DNA of 64,000 bases from Microcystis viridis FACHB-1342 (GTDB lineage: Bacteria; Cyanobacteriota; Cyanobacteriia; Cyanobacteriales; Microcystaceae). The DNA is taken from contig NZ_JACJSV010000002.1 in NCBI RefSeq assembly GCF_014698335.1, positions 62,001-126,000 on the forward strand, written 5' to 3'. Below are positions 61,376-64,000 of the stretch, piece after piece (the first letter of the stretch is position 1; the number at the start of each line of letters is the position of its first letter). The notes below the pieces were generated by a model. It was not told the origin of the DNA. It was given only the letters and a program-made list of their open reading frames with translations, and made no database searches. The position numbers and the translations under genes are program-made.

Positions 61376-61726
61376 TTACGCTTTTTCTAGATATTCGATC
61401 GCCGCTTCCAGGGTGGATCGCAGGGAAAAAAACTTCTCCAATCGCACCAGTTTTACGGTTTGAGTTACCCGCGCATTGGTAACAATTTGTAAACTGCCCC
61501 CTTCGGTTTTGGCCTTTTTCACCAATTTTACCAAAGCCCCTAAACCGGAGCTATCGATAAAATCAATCTGAGCCAGGCTAATAATCACATCCTTAGGACC
61601 CTGCTCCACATAGCCTTCGATCACCTTACAAAAAGTCGGTTCGGAAAAGGCATCTAAAAGACCCGTCAAACGGAAAATTTGGTACTTATCTCTGACCTCG
61701 CGGGTGCCTCGCAAGCTGACAGTCAA
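61376..61726 (-). CDS. STAS-domain anti-sigma factor antagonist
   Basis: A 116-residue single STAS domain of the SpoIIAA/RsbV type. The phospho-acceptor is the serine pair in FIDSSGLGALVKL near residue 59, and VTNARVTQTVKL is the expected C-terminal helix context. It likely takes part in partner-switching control, but no RsbW-like kinase or PP2C gene is adjacent. It lies between carA and mrnC, 74 bp after carA. Confidence 0.9.
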   Translation of the reverse strand: MTVSLRGTREVRDKYQIFRLTGLLDAFSEPTFCKVIEGYVEQGPKDVIISLAQIDFIDSSGLGALVKLVKKAKTEGGSLQIVTNARVTQTVKLVRLEKFFSLRSTLEAAIEYLEKA

Positions 61727-61800
61727 GTTAATTGCTTCTGGAATAATCGCCTCCTAGCTCTAGAGCCGTAAAAATCAAAACCCTAGTATATCCTAAAAAT

Positions 61801-62955
61801 TTACGCCCGATCCTTTTTTGCTTGCCGCATTAAATCAACAAATTTGCCAAACAGATAATCGGCATCGTGGGGGCCAGGACTGGCTTCGGGGTGGTATTGC
61901 ACCGAGAAAAAGGGCAAGGACTTGTGTTTTAAACCCGCTACGGTGCGATCATTGAGGTTGAGATGGGTAATCTCCACTTGCGGATTTAAAGAGGCTTCCT
62001 GCACGGCAAAACCGTGATTCTGACTGGTAATTTCCACCTGTTGCTGCAGTCCACAGGGTTGATTTAACCCGCGATGGCCAAATTTCAGTTTAAAGGTTTC
62101 TGCCCCTAGGGATAGGCCTAAAATTTGATGACCCATACAGATGCCAAAAGTGGGTTTTTCCCCTTGCAAAAGTTGCTTGGCTAGGGCAATACCTTCGGTG
62201 ACAGCCGCTGGATCTCCCGGTCCGTTAGAAAAGAAAATACCATCGGGATTATAGGCGGCGATTTTTTCCGGGGGAGTGTCAGCGGGAACCACGATCACCC
62301 GACAACCGTAGCTGGCTAAACGCCGGAGAATATTGCGTTTGATGCCAAAATCGATCGCCACCACCGTTAACGGTTCTTGATCGCTATCAATTGGCGCAAA
62401 TTCCCAGGCGGACGGAGTGGGAGTCGTCCATTCGTACACTTCCTTGGTGGTTACTTCTTTGACGAGATTTAATCCCGCCATACTGGGGGCCGCCTGCACC
62501 AGCCGCAGTAAATCGTGATAATCGAGTATTTCCGTGGAAATTGCCCCATTCATCGCCCCAACCGAGCGAATTTTGCGGGTCAGGGACCGGGTATCGATGC
62601 CATAGATGCCAATAACATGATGAGCGGCCAGATAATCCGGTAGAGATTGGCTAGAACGCCAATTACTGGGCCGGTGGCAGATGTTTTTGGCGATCGCTCC
62701 TTTCACCTGGGGACGAATTGACTCCTCATCCTCGGGGTTAACCCCCGTATTTCCCAATTCTGGATAGGTAAAAGTGACGATTTGACCAGCATAACTGGGA
62801 TCGGTGAGGACTTCCTGATAACCGGTCATCCCCGTGTTAAAGACAACTTCGCCGACGGTGGTTCCCTTGGAGCCGAAGGAATAACCCTCGTAAACTGTAC
62901 CATCGGCCAGAACTAATAAGGCTTTTTGACTAGCAGCACTGGATATCATCGTCAA
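61801..62955 (-). CDS. carA: Carbamoyl-phosphate synthase small subunit
   Basis: Supplies ammonia by glutamine hydrolysis to CarB for carbamoyl phosphate, the precursor of pyrimidines and arginine. A 384-residue protein with the CPSase small N-terminal domain ([19 protein letters not shown], in part), then a class I amidotransferase with [10 protein letters not shown] (catalytic Cys) and [11 protein letters not shown] (catalytic His and Glu). [11 protein letters not shown] loop is also clear. The start at 62955 is supported by AAATTG upstream but has only a weak ribosome-binding site. carB is not in the window. Confidence 0.95.
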   Translation of the reverse strand: MTMISSAASQKALLVLADGTVYEGYSFGSKGTTVGEVVFNTGMTGYQEVLTDPSYAGQIVTFTYPELGNTGVNPEDEESIRPQVKGAIAKNICHRPSNWRSSQSLPDYLAAHHVIGIYGIDTRSLTRKIRSVGAMNGAISTEILDYHDLLRLVQAAPSMAGLNLVKEVTTKEVYEWTTPTPSAWEFAPIDSDQEPLTVVAIDFGIKRNILRRLASYGCRVIVVPADTPPEKIAAYNPDGIFFSNGPGDPAAVTEGIALAKQLLQGEKPTFGICMGHQILGLSLGAETFKLKFGHRGLNQPCGLQQQVEITSQNHGFAVQEASLNPQVEITHLNLNDRTVAGLKHKSLPFFSVQYHPEASPGPHDADYLFGKFVDLMRQAKKDRA

Positions 62956-63146
62956 TTTTTTAATCTTGAGTAGTGGTGAGAAACAGAAGTCAAGGATAGA
63001 CTAGAACAGGGACTAGAAAACGAATTGCTTAGTTTTAATTGGCTAGAGCGTTTTATGATTAAGAGTACATCCGCTCAAGGACAACAGCCTCCCCTGACTA
63101 GCCATCGGCAAAATCCTATCGCTTAAAAAATAACTATATAAGTAAT
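62956..63146. promoter_or_regulatory. Divergent promoter region of carA and the HTH gene
   Basis: A 190-bp AT-rich intergenic region between divergent genes, with no repeat array. It must hold both promoters; specific boxes could not be assigned. Confidence 0.5.
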
Positions 63147-64000
63147 ATGAGTCCAAGAAAACTGACTGATGCCACGAAAAAAGAAATTCTTAAGCTTTAT
63201 CGGGAAACGGAGGCCACCACTTCCACCTTAGCCGAGCGTTATGGAGTGAGTAGTTCTACGGTCAGTCGTTTTCTCAAAAATTCTTTTTCTGGCGAGGAAT
63301 ACGAGCAGTTAATCCAGAAAAAACGCTTGGCCCGCAATGGTCGCGGCCTTGAGGAGGAGGAGCCAGCAGCGGATCTACCAGAAAAAGCGATCGAGGTGAT
63401 TAGTGTTCGGGCAGCCCAAATCGCAGCTAAGGATGAGCAGGCTTTTGAGCCACCGATCGCTTCTGTGGAACAATTAACCCTGTTAATGGATACCGTTTAC
63501 CCGCCAGAAGCAGATAATCCAGAAGATACAGAAATTAATGGCGATAAGACTCTAGAAACCGCTAATTTAAGCGAGTTTTTCGTCGAAGCTATCGAGGAAG
63601 AGGAGGAAGAAGATGAGCTTGACGAGGATTGGGATGAAGAGGAGGATGAGGATGAAGATGAGGAGGAGGGGGAACTAGCGGACAGCTATTTAGGCCCGAC
63701 TATCGTTAAAACCGCCCAATTACAGATCTTACCCCTCTCGGCGGCGGCTTTTCCCAAAACCTGTTACTTGGTCATCGATCGTGCTGCCGAATTAATCACC
63801 CGTCCCCTCAAGGATTTTGCCGAATTGGGTAAGGTTCCCCCTCAGGAAATCCAGCAGCGCACTCTCCCCATCTTTGAAAGTCATCGCATCGCTCGTCGTT
63901 TCTCCAAGCGCAAGGAAAAAGTGATTAAAGTTCCCGACGGTCGCCTGATCGAAAAAGCTCACGCTCAACTGGAAGCTAAAGGGATCACCCGTCTGCTCAT
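63147..64000 (+). CDS. HTH-domain protein with acidic central region, partial
   Basis: This plus-strand frame starts at ATG 63147 and runs off the right edge without a stop (at least 284 codons). The N-terminus (residues 1-50) is a helix-turn-helix of the Myb/transposase-like kind (LTDATKKEILKLYRETE, LAERYGVSSSTVSRFLK). The middle, near residue 150-175, is almost purely acidic (runs of Glu and Asp). The C-terminal part (about 190 onward) has a distinct folded region (TCYLVIDRAAELITRPLKDF). It is divergent from carA. It is a cyanobacterium-type DNA-binding protein of unknown target, not an active transposase as far as can be seen. Confidence 0.8.
   Translation, partial: MSPRKLTDATKKEILKLYRETEATTSTLAERYGVSSSTVSRFLKNSFSGEEYEQLIQKKRLARNGRGLEEEEPAADLPEKAIEVISVRAAQIAAKDEQAFEPPIASVEQLTLLMDTVYPPEADNPEDTEINGDKTLETANLSEFFVEAIEEEEEEDELDEDWDEEEDEDEDEEEGELADSYLGPTIVKTAQLQILPLSAAAFPKTCYLVIDRAAELITRPLKDFAELGKVPPQEIQQRTLPIFESHRIARRFSKRKEKVIKVPDGRLIEKAHAQLEAKGITRLL

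Overview
The window looks like a stretch of cyanobacterial chromosome, most likely Microcystis or a close relative. The evidence is phycobilisome lyase genes (cpcE, cpcF), plastid-type genes (ycf66, ycf46, ycf35, a Ycf55-like protein), many HIP1 octamers (GCGATCGC), DUF29 proteins, GTGTGGG and TGATAAC short tandem repeats, and at least three MITE-like families. The genus is inferred from overall style, not from a marker gene. I found no rRNA, tRNA or CRISPR array.

Layout: 1-7 kb (minus strand) holds an ABC-2 permease, cpcF, a DUF29 gene, cpcE, pyruvate kinase and an SLH/OprB porin. 7-10.6 kb holds ycf66 with two tandem TolB-like lipoproteins, then a patatin. 10.9-16.5 kb holds glgC, a secreted Gly-rich protein, and a divergent bgtB/bgtA amino-acid transporter. 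16.5-20 kb starts with a 7-bp repeat tract, followed by the RHH protein-ycf46-ycf35 cluster and a methyltransferase. 20-25 kb looks like an acquired island: class I lysyl-tRNA synthetase, a small decayed IS-like element, a headless HNH nuclease, a PD-(D/E)XK restriction enzyme and its cytosine-5 methylase. 25-30.7 kb holds alanine dehydrogenase, two small proteins, a tRNA dihydrouridine synthase, a DUF362 protein, and a Rieske/DUF1997 pair. 31-33.5 kb is a second accessory patch: a 579-aa TIR-domain protein with an unfamiliar C-terminus, beside degraded DNA and a broken receiver domain. 34-42 kb holds hyuB, tsaD, truB, hisC, ispG and an alpha/beta hydrolase. 42-48 kb is mostly regulatory: a coiled-coil protein, a Ycf55-like receiver protein, a Fur-family regulator, DUF29, DUF2157 and an OmpR-type regulator. 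48-64 kb holds recN, a tandem Uma2 pair, a FAD oxidoreductase, cysS, an osmolyte transporter fusion, a CHAD protein, a PyrF-PyrE fusion, DUF1816, rlmB, mrnC, a STAS protein, carA, and an HTH protein cut by the right edge.

Most genes are housekeeping. The parts most worth following up are the TIR protein at 30979-32718, which may be a single-gene defence effector, and the restriction-modification locus at 22.0-25.1 kb. In that locus an HNH-nuclease reading frame continues directly in frame past the restriction gene's stop codon, and 109 bp of the restriction gene is duplicated next to an IS-like end. MITE ends also supply or abut the stop codons of tsaD and the FAD oxidoreductase gene, and lie close to the stop of the pyrimidine fusion gene.
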